A stretch of 64,000 nucleotides of DNA from Cryptomeria japonica (lineage: Eukaryota > Streptophyta > Pinopsida > Cupressales > Cupressaceae). Position numbers and translations under genes: made by a program. Positions within the stretch are counted from its first letter, which is position 1; each line of letters starts with the position of its first letter. This document shows, piece after piece, positions 11,450 to 22,751 of the stretch. The notes under the pieces were generated by a model. That model was not told the origin of the DNA, did no database searches, and was given only the letters and a program-made list of their open reading frames with translations. Location: the NCBI RefSeq assembly GCF_030272615.1, contig NC_081414.1, positions 48,474,501 through 48,538,500 of the forward strand, written 5' to 3'.

Positions 11450-12290
11450 GTAGACTCTTTCTACTCTGTGTGCTTAGCGACATTGGCCTTAGGCTTAGAC
11501 CCTCCCTGCTTTCGTTGTTCGGAAGCCATCCGATTGCGAGAATCCTTAATCAGATGGCCATATTTGTGACAATAATTGCATTGAACCTTTTTCTTTTTCG
11601 AGCCTTCCTGTGACTGACTAAAGCCCTTTTGTTGAGAGGACTGAGATGACTGATATTTGTCTTTATCCTTGTGAAAGGATTTGGCTACAAAGGCTTTCTC
11701 AGAGGAGGATGAAGTGGAACTGCTACCAAACTATTGTTTCCAACGATCCTACTACAGAAGTTTGGTGCATAACTCTGGAAATTTTAGATCAACATTCGTA
11801 GACGTAATGTTGAGTCTCTATGAAGTGCTCATAGGATTTTGGTAGGCTTTTCAGGGTTATGACTACCATATCCTCTTCCTCCATTTTTTGACCAATAGCT
11901 TCGAGTTGATCTTGAATGTCGTTTATCTTCATGAGATGCTCATGTAAGGACATGTGTTCATCCATCATGATGGATAACAACTAGTTCTTTAGAAAGAACG
12001 CTCGGCTTTTGTCGGATGTCTCATGCAACTCCTTTAGACGCTTCCAAATTTATGAGGCCGACTTGCCAGAAGGAATCTGAGGTAACTGGTCATCTACGAC
12101 AAAGAGCTTGAGAAGCATAACAACCTCTCAATTTCAATCATCAAACTTGTCCTGATGTGATTTGACTGTGGTAGGACAAGATTTTGTTCCCAAAACAAGA
12201 TCATCAAGGCGACAATATTCAAAAATAGTCAACATGCACTACTTCTAGGTGTTATAATTCTTAACATTAAATCACTGACTGCCTTCCAAC
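11450..12290 (-). pseudogene. Element R gag
   Basis: A copia-type gag is readable in pieces, e.g. SMMDEHMSLHEHLMKINDIQ-like sequence at 11789-11980 and ELHETSDKSRAFFL just before it. A zinc knuckle at 11539-11580 reads CNYCHKYGHLIKDS, so the last Cys of the CCHC set is Ser. The region right of ~12290 to the PBS is leader with no clear coding. Confidence 0.75.
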
Positions 12291-12976
12291 ATCAAGTTGG
12301 TCAATGACGCCATTTTTCACGTTTCCCAATGCATGAAAAATGAAAATCAAAGAAGAGGCGATAACATGGAATACAAAAAACAAATCCCAATGCAAGAAAC
12401 AAAGGCAAATCCATGTACAACCTTCAAAAAAATTATGAAGTACGGTTGGCACGGATTTCAAGAAAAAAATTTGGCTGACCTAGAAAAATCCGAAGATAAC
12501 CCAGAATTCCTTGCGAAAAATCCAAAAAGAATCTGAAATCAGAATTGAAATCCACTGGCATGAAATTTGAGGCACGAAAAATGATGCACCCACAAAATTC
12601 TGAAAACAACCCCGTTTAGCTCTTGAAAAACCCACCAAGAATCTGCAATCAGAATTTTTTTTTGACTTGATTCGAAGGGTAAAAACCCTAAGCAAAAATG
12701 CAGATTTCTGTCCAAAAATGGCAGAAAAAAATTTGCAGGTGGAAAAAATCCTATCACGCGCAGAGGATTAATGGCGTCATGGGACGAAGGTCTGGTTAAA
12801 AAGAAATCCGCCATAGAAAACACGAAGAACAATAGAAAGAATTGCTTGGAAGAAAACCCTTAAGAAAAAAAAAATTGAATTTGAAATTCTAAAAAAATCG
12901 CAGACCCTAGATTTGTTTTTTCACTGATGAAAAATTTCATTTGAAAATTTTTAGAATAAACAAAAAATTTCTTTCT

Positions 12977-12988
12977 GCTTTGATACCA
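12977..12988 (-). other. Primer binding site of element R (initiator Met-tRNA)
   Basis: The - strand reads TGGTATCAAAGC, one base off the plant initiator Met-tRNA complement TGGTATCAGAGC. It touches the LTR with no spacer, fixing both orientation and LTR edge. Confidence 0.9.
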
Positions 12989-13459
12989 TATTATTGGGAC
13001 ATAATTGGTAAAGAATTATTGTTGTATTTATGAATGATCATGGAGATCATTATAAAAAATTACAAAGAATCTCAAAATAGAAAGATTCTAATAAGAAACT
13101 AAAATTATAATATATTACATTATTGAGCATTAATAACTTAGGAAAATATAATTTTTATTTATTTTTGATAACCTAGTGGTATCTCCAACCTTTATGGTTT
13201 GCGACTCTGCCCAACAACCTCAACCACCCTTGCCCTGGGCTTATTTTTGTGCCAGGTTTTGGGGGACGGGGGGGTGCGAGCGGAGACGAGACTAGTCCAC
13301 TGGAGCTACAAGTTGAGGCTCAAACGCGACCTGCAACAGGGTAAACCCGACCGGAGTGAATCGAACCTTGGACCTACATGGGACAAACCCAAAGCCTTAG
13401 CACAACCATGCCAACCGTTTGAGATAGCGGGCAAACCCTAGGAAAATATAATATTAATA
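12989..13459 (-). repeat. 5' LTR of element R with SINE inside
   Basis: The outer parts (12989-13152 and 13453-13459) match the other LTR. The middle is a SINE with a 14-bp target-site duplication. Without the SINE and one TSD copy the LTR is 171 bp, the same as its partner. Confidence 0.92.
13153..13438 (-). mobile_element. tRNA-derived SINE, TSD TAGGAAAATATAAT
   Basis: A 286-bp insert is flanked by TAGGAAAATATAAT at 13139-13152 and 13439-13452. On the - strand it starts GGGTTTGCCCGC, has a pol III A-box-like TATCTCAAACGGTTGGC (13410-13426) and a B box GGTTCGATTCA (13357-13367), and ends in an A/T-rich tail AAAAATAAATAAAAA. These are the parts of a tRNA-derived SINE. The GC-rich middle is unlike the AT-rich surroundings. 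I do not recognise a named family. Confidence 0.88.
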
Positions 13460-13464
13460 GTTGG

Positions 13465-13526
13465 CTCTCAATCATGTCTCTATGCTCTGCAGATCTGTGG
13501 TGGAATCAATGGAATTCTATAAAAAA
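13465..13526 (+). pseudogene. Glyoxalase I/VOC-like exon, part 2 (after element R)
   Basis: The translation is LNHVSMLCRSVVESMEFYKK. The pattern LNHVS-x-LCRSV-x-x-S-x-x-FY is, as I recall the family, the start of the first beta-alpha unit of plant glyoxalase I-family (VOC) proteins, where the His is a metal-ligand position in active members. After the A10 run at 13521-13530 similarity ends: the expected VLGF segment is not there. Either the sequence has decayed, a splice site follows that I cannot place, or this is only a fragment. No later exon was found up to 16149. Confidence 0.55.
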
Positions 13527-13539
13527 AAAATTGCAATTT

Positions 13540-16149
13540 GTGGTCATCAAAAGACAAGGGACCTTCAACTCTGGTGGACCTTTGTAAAATCCTTTTCTTC
13601 ATTTCAACTATGTTTTGGTAATCTTTGTCTTTCTGAATTACAATATCTTCAACAGATATAGTATTATTTGTAGTATAGTTGTGGTATATTTGTTAATATA
13701 AATTCCTATAGCTCACTCCTTTCTTGGGCATTATACTTCATAAATATATGTAATTTATGTTAGTTCTTCAATGTATCTAAATTGAAGATAATGTCATTTA
13801 TTATGGAGACCATTCATATTTTCTATAATGTTAAGAGCTACTTTAAGTTGAAAGAGTTTATCGTATGTTGGATAAACCTAAAGGTTATGTATTTGCAATA
13901 TAAACAGATTATTAAAAGATTTGAGTATATTTCTTTAGATTATTAAAAGATTTGAGTATATTTATTTTGTATGCAGGATTAAGCATATAATTTGAGTATG
14001 AGATTTGAATAGGCCATGGCCTATGGTAGCATAGTGTAGTTCATTTTGTGCCGGAATTCTGAGATCCGTATTGTGGCATTTTTCCTGAAGAAAGAGCTCA
14101 ATTATACTTTTGAATAAAAAACAAAAATATGAATAAAGTAGTGTGCCAGTGAACACCTCAACCAAAAATGCTAGAATGAAAGTTTTCAAAGGGTCAGCTA
14201 TAATAGGAAAACTCACCACAGTTGAATTGAACCACTGACTTAGGAAAAACCAGAAATCCCGTGAGCTTTTTTGCTCCAAAAACTAGAGAAACAACTCATT
14301 TCCAAAGCCAGAATAATCTTTCCAAGCCGTACAAAATTATCCTATAGGGGTAACAATATAGGATCCTTAGCCATTGTAGGACAAACTTGTTCACTCACGC
14401 AGTTCCAATCTGAAATATATAAAAAAACAAAATAAAATAAAATTTGTCTCTGCAAACTTAGGGTGTAGATGAAATATAATCATGTCATGATTGCACCCAA
14501 CAAAAAAGTTAGAATTGCACCCTGCAAAAAAGTTAGAATAATTTTCCGACAAAATTAGAGGAGGAAAAATTAAAAAATGTGAAAATTGTTGGTAAAAATC
14601 ATACCAAAAATTACAGGTAAAAACCGTTCAAAAAATTGCTTCTTCTATAGTTTTGTCAGAATTGCCCTCCTGTAGAAAGTCAGGGATGATGTTTTGTGAA
14701 TGAGGGTCCAATGAAGACTAGAGATGGTTTAAAGCAAGAGCAAGACCTATAGGAAACTCATAGCCATTACTTCATAGACATAAAGAATTGTACCCACAAT
14801 CTTGAATTGGTTGTGAGCACTAAATGAAGGTTATGAAAAACTCTGTAGCCTGCAATAATTCCATGTCTTTTCTGGCATTCAATTTGATGAGATTTTTCCA
14901 GATTTCTGGAGATTGTTAAAACATATGGATGAATCTTATTGGGTTAGTCTCTTCAAGAAGATCAATTTTTTCCAGATTTCTCCAAATTTGCTCAAACAAC
15001 TAGTTAGATCCCATTGGATCTGTTTACCCTTGCATTAAAGAAGAAGATGAGATTTTTGATTTTCTTGGATCTTTCTAGATTTACTTTTTCCTAGCAGAAC
15101 TATTAACACTGTAGTTTTAATAATAATAAATGATTTTTTTTAAATAAAAGGAAAATGAATCAATTTGTATCATGACTGTAGCAAGTATAAGCCAATAGGA
15201 AAGAAAATAAATAATTTTGATAAAATTATTAAAATGTTTAGAAATAATAGAACTATAGAAATGCAATCAAATTTTTTAAATTCAATGATATGATTGGACA
15301 ACTAAAAGAAATAAATTGTGTCTAATGGATGCATAAGTATTCATGCCTATTGGCATGAACTAAAAAAGGGAAGCGTCCATATGAAACGATTGAAAGTTTA
15401 AAATAAAAGTAAAAAAAAAAATGATGATCTTTACCTATGTCAAGGTAAATAGAAACAGTGATATACATGAAAGGATGCTTCTTCTTTTACTCTCGTTGAA
15501 AAAGTGAATAAGCAAAGAATCCGCACCGAAATTTTTTATTACCGTTTGATGACGAGCCCGCATTGGAGGAAAGGGTTGCGTGTGAGGGCAGAAATAAAAT
15601 TGATGGGATGGTGAAATATAAGCAGTGTACTTTCTCGTATAGCTTAGAGGATAAAAAATCAACGAACCAAATTGTTTGAATCGTCTTGCAGGGTTTTTTT
15701 TGAGTTATGAACCATTGATTTTAATATTCAACTGGTCCATCTCAAATAAGAGACGCCTTCAGAGTAATTATATTCTACTACAAAAATATGCCGCTTTTCG
15801 TTAATGGTGACATTTACATATTTATATTTTTTAATTAATTTTTTAATTTATTTTGACAAAAAAGGGAAAATGTGCTAATCAAGAAAAGACTAGGATCTGA
15901 AGATCGCAAGCAAGGAGATTTTTTATGAAGGGGCACAAGCAAAATTCAGATGAGGATCGAGAGCTTGCATCTATGTTTGTGAAAGAGAGCAATGTCATAT
16001 GAGGGATATGATGGAGGGCTCCTAACGAAGGTCGCAATGAAGAATGTGAATTTATCCTTTGTAAATGGAGTGCAAGACATTGCAATCCTAGATCATCCCC
16101 TCAATACCAAGGTGGAGAGATTGAAGCAGACAGTTGTGATATCGAAATT
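13540..16149. other. AT-rich non-coding DNA
   Basis: About 2.6 kb with no supported gene. Short frames exist but have no recognisable domain or start context. It contains a 31-bp tandem pair at 13906-13963, a pair of CACCC(A/T)(A/G)CAAAAAAGTTAGAAT-like units at ~14495-14535, and two TTTTTCCAGATTTCT stretches at ~14890-14985. A frame at ~16010-16145 (AMKNVNLSFVNGVQDIAILD) was looked at but not recognised. Confidence 0.5.
13906..13963. repeat. 31-bp tandem pair
   Basis: AGATTATTAAAAGATTTGAG and the next seven bases occur at 13906 and again at 13937, with a 4-bp spacer between. Confidence 0.8.
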
Positions 16150-16751
16150 TGTTGGGGCCTAGCCAAATTTGGCTCAAATCAAAACCTAGTGTGAAATAAT
16201 TGGTCATGCCCATCCCCAATCATCAACTTCTTAGCGCTACAGTTTCTTCAAATGATTTTTTCCTCTAAGGTAGAATGGGATTGGATTTTAAATATTGGCT
16301 TGTGGTTTATGGGCAGAGTTGGGCTATACAAACAGGCTTGGTCCCCTAGTTTTAATCCAATTGTAAGGAAATAAATCTTTAAACCCACATACATTTAATC
16401 ATTTTCCTACATAACCCATGAGAGAAAAACATGCATACAAGCTTGTAGAATCACCATAATGCAAAGATCAAATAGACAAGCCACAATATAACACAACATA
16501 TACCCTAGGAAAACCCTCATGAGGGAAAAACCCAGCCTCTAAAAGCATCCATACTCCATCATATTAATCAACCATAAAGAAAAACAAAGTTAAAATGAAT
16601 ACCTTCGAAACATCAAGCCCTCCAATGCATTCCCATGTGTCCAAGCATGAATCCACACATCCCATGTCATGCTCCACAAATGCAATCCTCCAAAGGACTC
16701 GATAATGACAACCCAAACCACCCACCAACCTTAACCACTAAGCATGTGCTT

Positions 16752-16762
16752 GCTTTTATAGA
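16752..16762 (-). promoter_or_regulatory. TATA box of LTR E
   Basis: The - strand reads TCTATAAAAGCAAGC. Transcription would run leftward. The hAT-like element begins only ~40 bp upstream of it. Confidence 0.55.
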
Positions 16763-16801
16763 CAAAAGCTCACACAAAAACAACTAGTGCTAAAGTAAAA
16801 T

Positions 16802-17608
16802 CAGTGTTCCACGGAAATGCATCCCCCTCCCTCAGACCCACATTTCTAAGATGGGGATATTTCTGGGACATGGAGATGGGGATGTGGTGTCTCTTGTCGT
16901 CCCTCCACCGCCATCAGTGCTCCGCCAAAGACATGGAAATGTCTCCATGTCTTCAAGGATTCTTGGAGATGCGAAGACATCTCCAAGTCTCCTTGGAAGA
17001 TGTCTCAACGTCTCCAAGAATCCTTTGGAAACTCCTTGGGAGACTCCCAGGCATCTCCAAGACTCTTTGGGAGACTCCCAAGCATTTACAAGACTCCTTG
17101 GGAGACTCCCAAGCATCTCTTGAGGGGTGGGGAGACTTGCAGGAGTCTCTCATTTGAACACGTCAAAAAAGCAATTGAATTATTTATTTATTTATTTTGA
17201 GCAATTTTTGGAAGTTGGGGGTAACCCTAATTTGATGTGGGCCCCACCCCTTTCCCCAATGCAATAAAAAACCACTAAAACTACTAATTTCATTCACATT
17301 TATAATTCTAATTTATTTTACTAGCTAGCTGAAGAGGAGAAAAAACTTAGAAATCTTTGTATCTAGATTTAGTATTTCAAATTTTGCTATTTTATGATTT
17401 TACTAATTTCCTATAGTTTCATTTTAAATGTAATTCTTATACTGTTATACATCTTTTCACAACTAGTTTTTCAAATACTATAACTATATGTATAACTATA
17501 TTAGCACCACCACCCCGCCATTTCCCCCGCCGTCCCCAAATTTAGGCCCTTTGTCCCGCTGTCCCCGCATTGCCGTGTCCCCCCATCCCCAGCAGCCGTG
17601 GAACATTG
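16802..17608. mobile_element. Non-autonomous hAT-like element, 8-bp TSD
   Basis: The terminal inverted repeats are CAGTGTTCCACGG (16802-16814) and its counterpart CCGTGGAACATTG (17596-17608), with one mismatch. Flanks AGTAAAAT (16794-16801) and AGTAAAAC (17609-17616) are an 8-bp duplication with one change. An 8-bp TSD with CA(G/A)TG-type ends is characteristic of the hAT superfamily. Both subterminal parts are C/G-rich; the centre is AT-rich. No transposase is encoded in 807 bp, so movement would need a source in trans. Confidence 0.85.
16925..17130. repeat. 31-bp minisatellite in the hAT-like element
   Basis: Units of the type GACTCCTTGGGAGACTCCCA recur with a 31-bp period, clear at 17031-17125 (three copies) and more diverged to the left. 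Each unit contains the near-palindrome TTGGGAGACTCCCAA, so the array can fold into hairpins. Frames open on both strands through it are by-products of the repeat. Confidence 0.8.
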
Positions 17609-17885
17609 AGTAAAACCATGTGTCACAAAACCATGTTCTCACAACTAACCCTTGACCCCACATTTAATTTCGGGTACTAAGTTTTCTCTTTTTAATTATC
17701 TTTTCCCAATATTAAATAATTAAAATATAATATTACAATGTTACAATACAACATCACAGTGGTCTCGAGAATATCCCAAAGGAATCTCTACATGTTACAC
17801 ATCCATGTGCAACATCACATAATAAATAAAATATTACAATTATCAAAATTACTATGCAAGGTGTACAACACCTTATTTCCCAACA

Positions 17886-20800
17886 TTCTCCCACTTGTTG
17901 TATACATTGTATAAGGTTCAACTAATGAAATACGTAATCATAGCCATACATGTAACCACATGACTCTCATGCTCTCGTGCTCCTTCAAGATACTTGCAAT
18001 ATAACCAAGTGACCACCATCTCGAGCAATAACTCCTCTCATCCTCCAACATGTCACCTATGGAAAAAAAAGGAGTAAGCCAAGGTGAAGATGCACCAATC
18101 CATGAACACGAGCATAAAATCCAATGTGATAACAATGGCTCCAAGTCGATGTCATAAAGTAAAAACCCACATCATCAGAAACGAAATCCACAACACATGC
18201 CAATAAATCCAACCATCCATACCTCTTAGGTATAAAGAACATCAATTTACTCATGCCAACATCATATCAACCCATAAACTACAAACAAGCTCCTTGTATC
18301 AAAACCTATCAATGAAGTACATATATATTGAGGAACTCCCACTGCATGGGTAATATTAAATCTGAAATGAAGCTCAAAGCATATATAGTCTACCAATAAC
18401 GGCTCATATCAAGGTGTGATAATTAAATCAAAACATGTAGTACCAAGAACAATAACAATGATCAACACATGCAACCCACATAGTTGCATACCCTCCCACA
18501 ATATGTCACCATTCTCCCAAAACATGAGAGAAAACATAGAATGAAGAGAGATGACCTATAAACCATAACCTATCCTTCTACCAACACTTCATATAAGCAA
18601 TGTTGTGTCAAGTATGATCTCCTCCAAAAAACACGAAATGGAAAACTTCATAATAACACCCAAAACCATGTTCAATCTCCTAGATCAAACAAAAATATCT
18701 ATCATATAATGCTAACATGGATGTAAGCCTCTCACAACCAAGAAGATCAAACTAATAAAACCATTCCCAATGAAAGAATTCAACCTACTAAACCATCTCC
18801 TAAAAACCTCAAAATGATATTATTATATCAAGCCATATGCACAAGGAGATAACCATGCTATACATCTCTCAAAATGAACCCTCCAAAACTAATTATCTCC
18901 ATAGCTCAAGATCCATATTTATGAAAGATAAGCATAAACACAAATCACTTGAAAGAAAAAATGGACAATACCTCTCAAGTAATAAATTGTCAAGTATACC
19001 AAGAGTGGGGAATGAGAATGCTCATCAAGCTATCCAAGTCATCTTGATTCACACTAACAACAATCTCCTTTCAAGTCTATGCCAAGTGAATGCTCCTCGG
19101 TCTTCTTGTTGAAACCACCAACCATCCCAACACATGCCTCTAATCACAATAGAATATTAGCATCACCTACATCTCTATGTATCCATGTGTTTCTATAACT
19201 GATCAATCCATGCCAAACTCCAAATGCAACATAGCACCACCGTGAAGTCTCAATAAAATGACCATATATTCAATACAAAGAGAATCACCAAGATCAATGT
19301 CAAAGCTCCAATCATGAATCAAGGACATAAACATGACAACATGATCTAACCATCTCCTCCTAAAAGATCGCATACTTTAAGGGAATATAACCTAGTCTTG
19401 AGAATAATGTATCATGCCAAAACTCTTAGTTAGCATCAAAAGTATACCATGACATAAAAACATACTCTAAATCAAACATCACTTGTAACTATCTCTAATC
19501 AACATGAAGATAACCATCTCCTACTTGTGTACCTACAAAACTCAAAGACCCTCTGCATCAACATAATCAAGAGCTCCTCCAACATATGCACACTAAGAAG
19601 ATCATCCACCATCCAATGGCGAGTACATGTCATTGCCAACAACTCCCACTAAACTGTGATACTGATTCACACATAGCATCGTGAAACCTTCTCCTAGATG
19701 AAGAACATTCAGGTCTACACACATACAACTGAAAAGTCAATAACATCAAGCGTAAAAATGAACTTCGAGCCAAAAATATACATAAAACCGCCAATAAACC
19801 ACCAATCAGGAATCAATCCTACACCGCCATCTCATCACTTTCAAAAGCTCCCATTGAAAGTGTAACCAATGAATAACCAAGCTATAATGATATCACGATA
19901 AACCACATGCAACAAGTCTCAACACCAACTATCCAAGTACTATAAACATCATCCATCCTCTCATCTCAAAGCAAACATACTAATGCATTAATGACCATAG
20001 ACAAGGCCAACTAACAAGTATGCACCACAATGAATCAAACCTAGTGGATATAGACATTCCACATCTAAGTCATCCTACTACAGTTGAATATGTGATCAAT
20101 CCACACAACTACATAACTTGTAGGTCAAACAATGAAATATGCAAACTCATCATCACATTAGTAAATTGAAAATTGAGATATCAAAGAGAATAATTTTGTA
20201 GACCAAATGACTGAAACACCAAATTGACTAATCTTATTTGCCAAACATGTCCACAACCAAGTATTATAGTCAAGGAACCAAATCAGCATCAGGGAGATAA
20301 TCAACAACCTCCTAGCATCAAACCAAATCACCACAAACATGACTATGTTGTGCCAATGCAAAACATGTACCTGCAAAACCGTGACACCATAATCATCACC
20401 AACAATGTACCTACACTCAACTATCACCCACATGAAACTCCAAGTCTCAAACCATGTCCAAACATGTTCTTAAACCGTGAACGACTTGTGTACCTGTCAC
20501 CACCAATGTCCAACTCTGAAAAACACTTATAAACCTATACTAGGAAGCACCAAATCTAATAATCAATTTTAGTATCAAATATCTCTTAAAACATGTAATC
20601 CCTCAAGGTTTTGCCTCTAGACTCTTCTGGATGCACTCACACTCACACCTTGAATCTCAGGCACCTACAAGTGATAAACTGAGTACACCCTTCTCCATAC
20701 TCATCAAACTAATAAAATATCAACACCTGTATATATAAGTTTGAACATGCTCTCCAATGCCTATTCAAAATTGAAAATTCGATTTCGTATGCAAAAGTTA

Positions 20801-20899
20801 TGACCAAAATTGTGTAACAAAGAACATCTAACTTCCAAGCCCCCAAAACCAATCACAACAATAAAACCATGAGACTAAACATGTACAAAAGTGTAGTTC
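17886..20899. other. Non-coding C/A-rich stretch, probable body of element E
   Basis: About 3 kb that is strikingly poor in G on the + strand and rich in CCAT/CAAC words. No gag or pol motif is seen on either strand. It follows the polypurine tract of LTR E, so it is probably the internal part of a large non-coding (LARD-like) LTR element that would be transcribed leftward. It seems to be cut on the right by element Y. The matching 5' LTR and PBS were not found. Confidence 0.35.
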
Positions 20900-21772
20900 T
20901 TGAAACCAACTTTCCAATGAGTGTAAGAAGTTGAAAATCTAACATCTTGGGTGAAATTTATGCTCTGTTGATAAAAACGTGCAATTTGGCTATACGGTGT
21001 CACTTTGGTGTATTTCAAACTGTATACAGTGAAAAGTGATGATGATAAACTATTGTAAAACCATAGAGATTCAACCAAAAACAATTTAGGTCCTACAATG
21101 AAACATTCACCAATACCAATAGAGATACCTAAGATCATGTAAATCAACAAAATAAAGCAAGATATACCATTCACATGTCAAGTAGGGTTTCAATCTCCAT
21201 TTCTTCCTGTCTCCATTGATCTTGTTTGATATATTTGCTCTTAGATTTTATGTATGCACAAGAGCTCAACAAAGAATGGATTATGGTTGATAGCTTGATC
21301 GCAAGAAGACTTAATTGATGTAGTTATTAGGGTTGATAATGAAGAGGGCACCCTCTTATATAGAGAACACTGTAAGAAATGGAGGGATAAGATTAAGAGG
21401 TGTAAAGATAAATGATCGGCTAGAATTAAAGGGTAGGTAGAGGAAATAATTAAATGATAAAGGGGTAGGTAAGAGAAGAATTAAGATATGAATGACACGT
21501 GTCATGGGTAGAAAAGGCTAATTTGAGATAATTAAATAAATAAAGATTTATTTAACTAATAGAGGAAGTGGGATCAATTAAATAAATAAAATATTTATTT
21601 AATTTAGGAAAAAGATTATTTAAATAAATTAAAGTATTTATTTAAATGAGGAAAGGCTTAGAAGAGGATAAATGAATGAATTAATCTATTTAATTAATAG
21701 AAGACTTAGGATAAAATAATTAAATAAATAAAATATTTATTTAATTTGATAGGACAATTTTAGGTGTCTACA
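20900..21772 (-). repeat. 3' LTR of gypsy element Y (left edge not resolved)
   Basis: On the - strand it begins TGTAGACACC at 21772, much like LTR Z (TGTAGTCACA). It has AT-rich inverted words (AAATAAAT/ATTTATTT) at 21530-21760, as Z has in the same relative place, and a TATATAA box at 21356-21362. Just right of it the internal sequence ATGCCCCCTC(A/G)AGAGAT also occurs next to LTR Z. The left edge is estimated from the TATA-to-end distance in Z. Confidence 0.5.
21356..21362 (-). promoter_or_regulatory. TATA box of LTR Y
   Basis: The - strand reads CTCTATATAAGAGGG, in the same relative place as the TATA box in LTR Z. Confidence 0.5.
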
Positions 21773-22289
21773 TTTTGCCTATGTCTGAGATAATGCATCT
21801 TGTCGTGTTGGCTCAAAGAAGATAAGATAAACTGATACAACGTTGCCCCATGACGAGAATGATATGCCCCCTCAAGAGATTGGATGAAAATGTTTGAAAA
21901 GATCACAAACAATCCCTCGATTAAAAAAAATGCTAGAAAGGACTGACAAGATAGGGTGAAAAGGTCATGCAAGAAGAAGAGACTGACATGGTAGACTAGG
22001 GTTAAATAACCTATATGATAGGTCTACAAGGAAAAATTCCTCATTTGCATCTATACACCTATGAGATCAAAGTGCAGAGAGAAAGCTTAGAGAAGTCAGA
22101 GCAGCCAACAACGATGGATAGAGTTCACAGGTTTGATCAAGTCCGGCGATATCAAAGACCAGATGACATGGCTGAGTCGGTAAGTAGCTTGAAGCCTCTT
22201 GGTATGTTTATGTATTTATTGTTGTCATAGATGCACTTTAGGATAGATACACAAAAATACAGAATCAGTAAAATTTTGCATGAACGTGT

Positions 22290-22560
22290 TTAGGTCAGTG
22301 ACGAACGTGTCTGCGTAGGATAGGTGCGTCTATGATTGGTATGGTCGCGTATATGTATGTGATCGTGTCTAAGTATATGTTGAGACGTGTCTATGTCGAA
22401 AAGGCACATTTGTGTCAAGGGGGCGCGTTTGTGAAATACAAGCGTGTCTAAGTAGAACAACGTCATGTCTGTGATGTACAAGCGCGTCTAGGACAAGAAA
22501 CCACATATAAGTTGGTTAAAACCACGTCTATGTTGCAAAAACACGTTTATGTCTAAGTAG
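22290..22560. repeat. Degenerate CGTGTCTA-type repeat
   Basis: The word (A/G)CGTGTCTA(A/T)GT and variants (GCGCGTCTA, CACGTCTATGT, ACACGTTTATGT) recur roughly ten times at uneven spacing. Repeats of this kind are too diverged to fix a unit length. Confidence 0.5.
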
Positions 22561-22739
22561 GATAGAATCAGTAGTTATGTGATAAACATGCGTTATCGTT
22601 TGGATATTCTGCTAATAGGATACACTCAAGTAGGTGCCCTAAACAAGACAAACTGGAAAGATAGGCTAGAATTGACAATTCTATGATAAACATACATTGC
22701 CAATTGGATAAGTTGTCGAGAGGATACACTCGAGCAGGG

Positions 22740-22751
22740 CCTATAAATAGG
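22740..22751 (+). promoter_or_regulatory. TATA box in front of the PMD frame
   Basis: CCTATAAATAGG is a strong TATA match on the + strand, ~140 bp before the ATG at 22888. The motif is nearly palindromic, so it could also serve the - strand. It lies just before the 40-bp tandem array. Confidence 0.5.

Larger units (their letters stand above)
8035..13459 (-). mobile_element. Complete Ty1/copia element R, TSD GTTGG
   Basis: Two matching LTRs (8035-8205 and 12989-13459, the second enlarged by a SINE) bound a gag-pol in copia order. The 5-bp duplication GTTGG is seen at 8030-8034 and 13460-13464. The primer binding site abuts the right LTR and the polypurine tract abuts the left one, so transcription would run leftward. 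LTR ends are TATTA...TAATA rather than TG...CA. I count about 8 differences between the two 171-bp LTR copies, so the insertion is not recent. It splits a glyoxalase-like exon. Confidence 0.95.
16150..17885 (-). repeat. LTR of element E, interrupted by a hAT-like element
   Basis: The ends are TGTTGGGG and CCCAACA, an inverted pair that fits LTR termini. Directly right of it, the - strand reads ACAAGTGGGAGAA, a good polypurine tract, so this is the 3' LTR of a - strand element whose body lies to the right. Removing the inserted 807-bp element and one TSD leaves about 921 bp. A TATA box (TCTATAAAAGC on the - strand) lies at 16752-16762. No second copy of this LTR is in the window. Confidence 0.65.

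Noticed and set aside
13153-13438. tRNA gene (A and B boxes present)
   Set aside because: Flanked by a TSD, with an A/T tail and a long unrelated body; it is a SINE, not a functional tRNA.
13962-14279. 105-codon ORF on the - strand
   Set aside because: Hydrophobic AT-derived composition, no recognisable domain, no start context.
15880-16145. Possible exon with AMKNVNLSFVNGVQDIAILD
   Set aside because: No family recognised and no splice sites that connect it to other coding sequence.
16832-17157. Overlapping ORFs on both strands
   Set aside because: All are produced by the 31-bp repeat being open in several frames.
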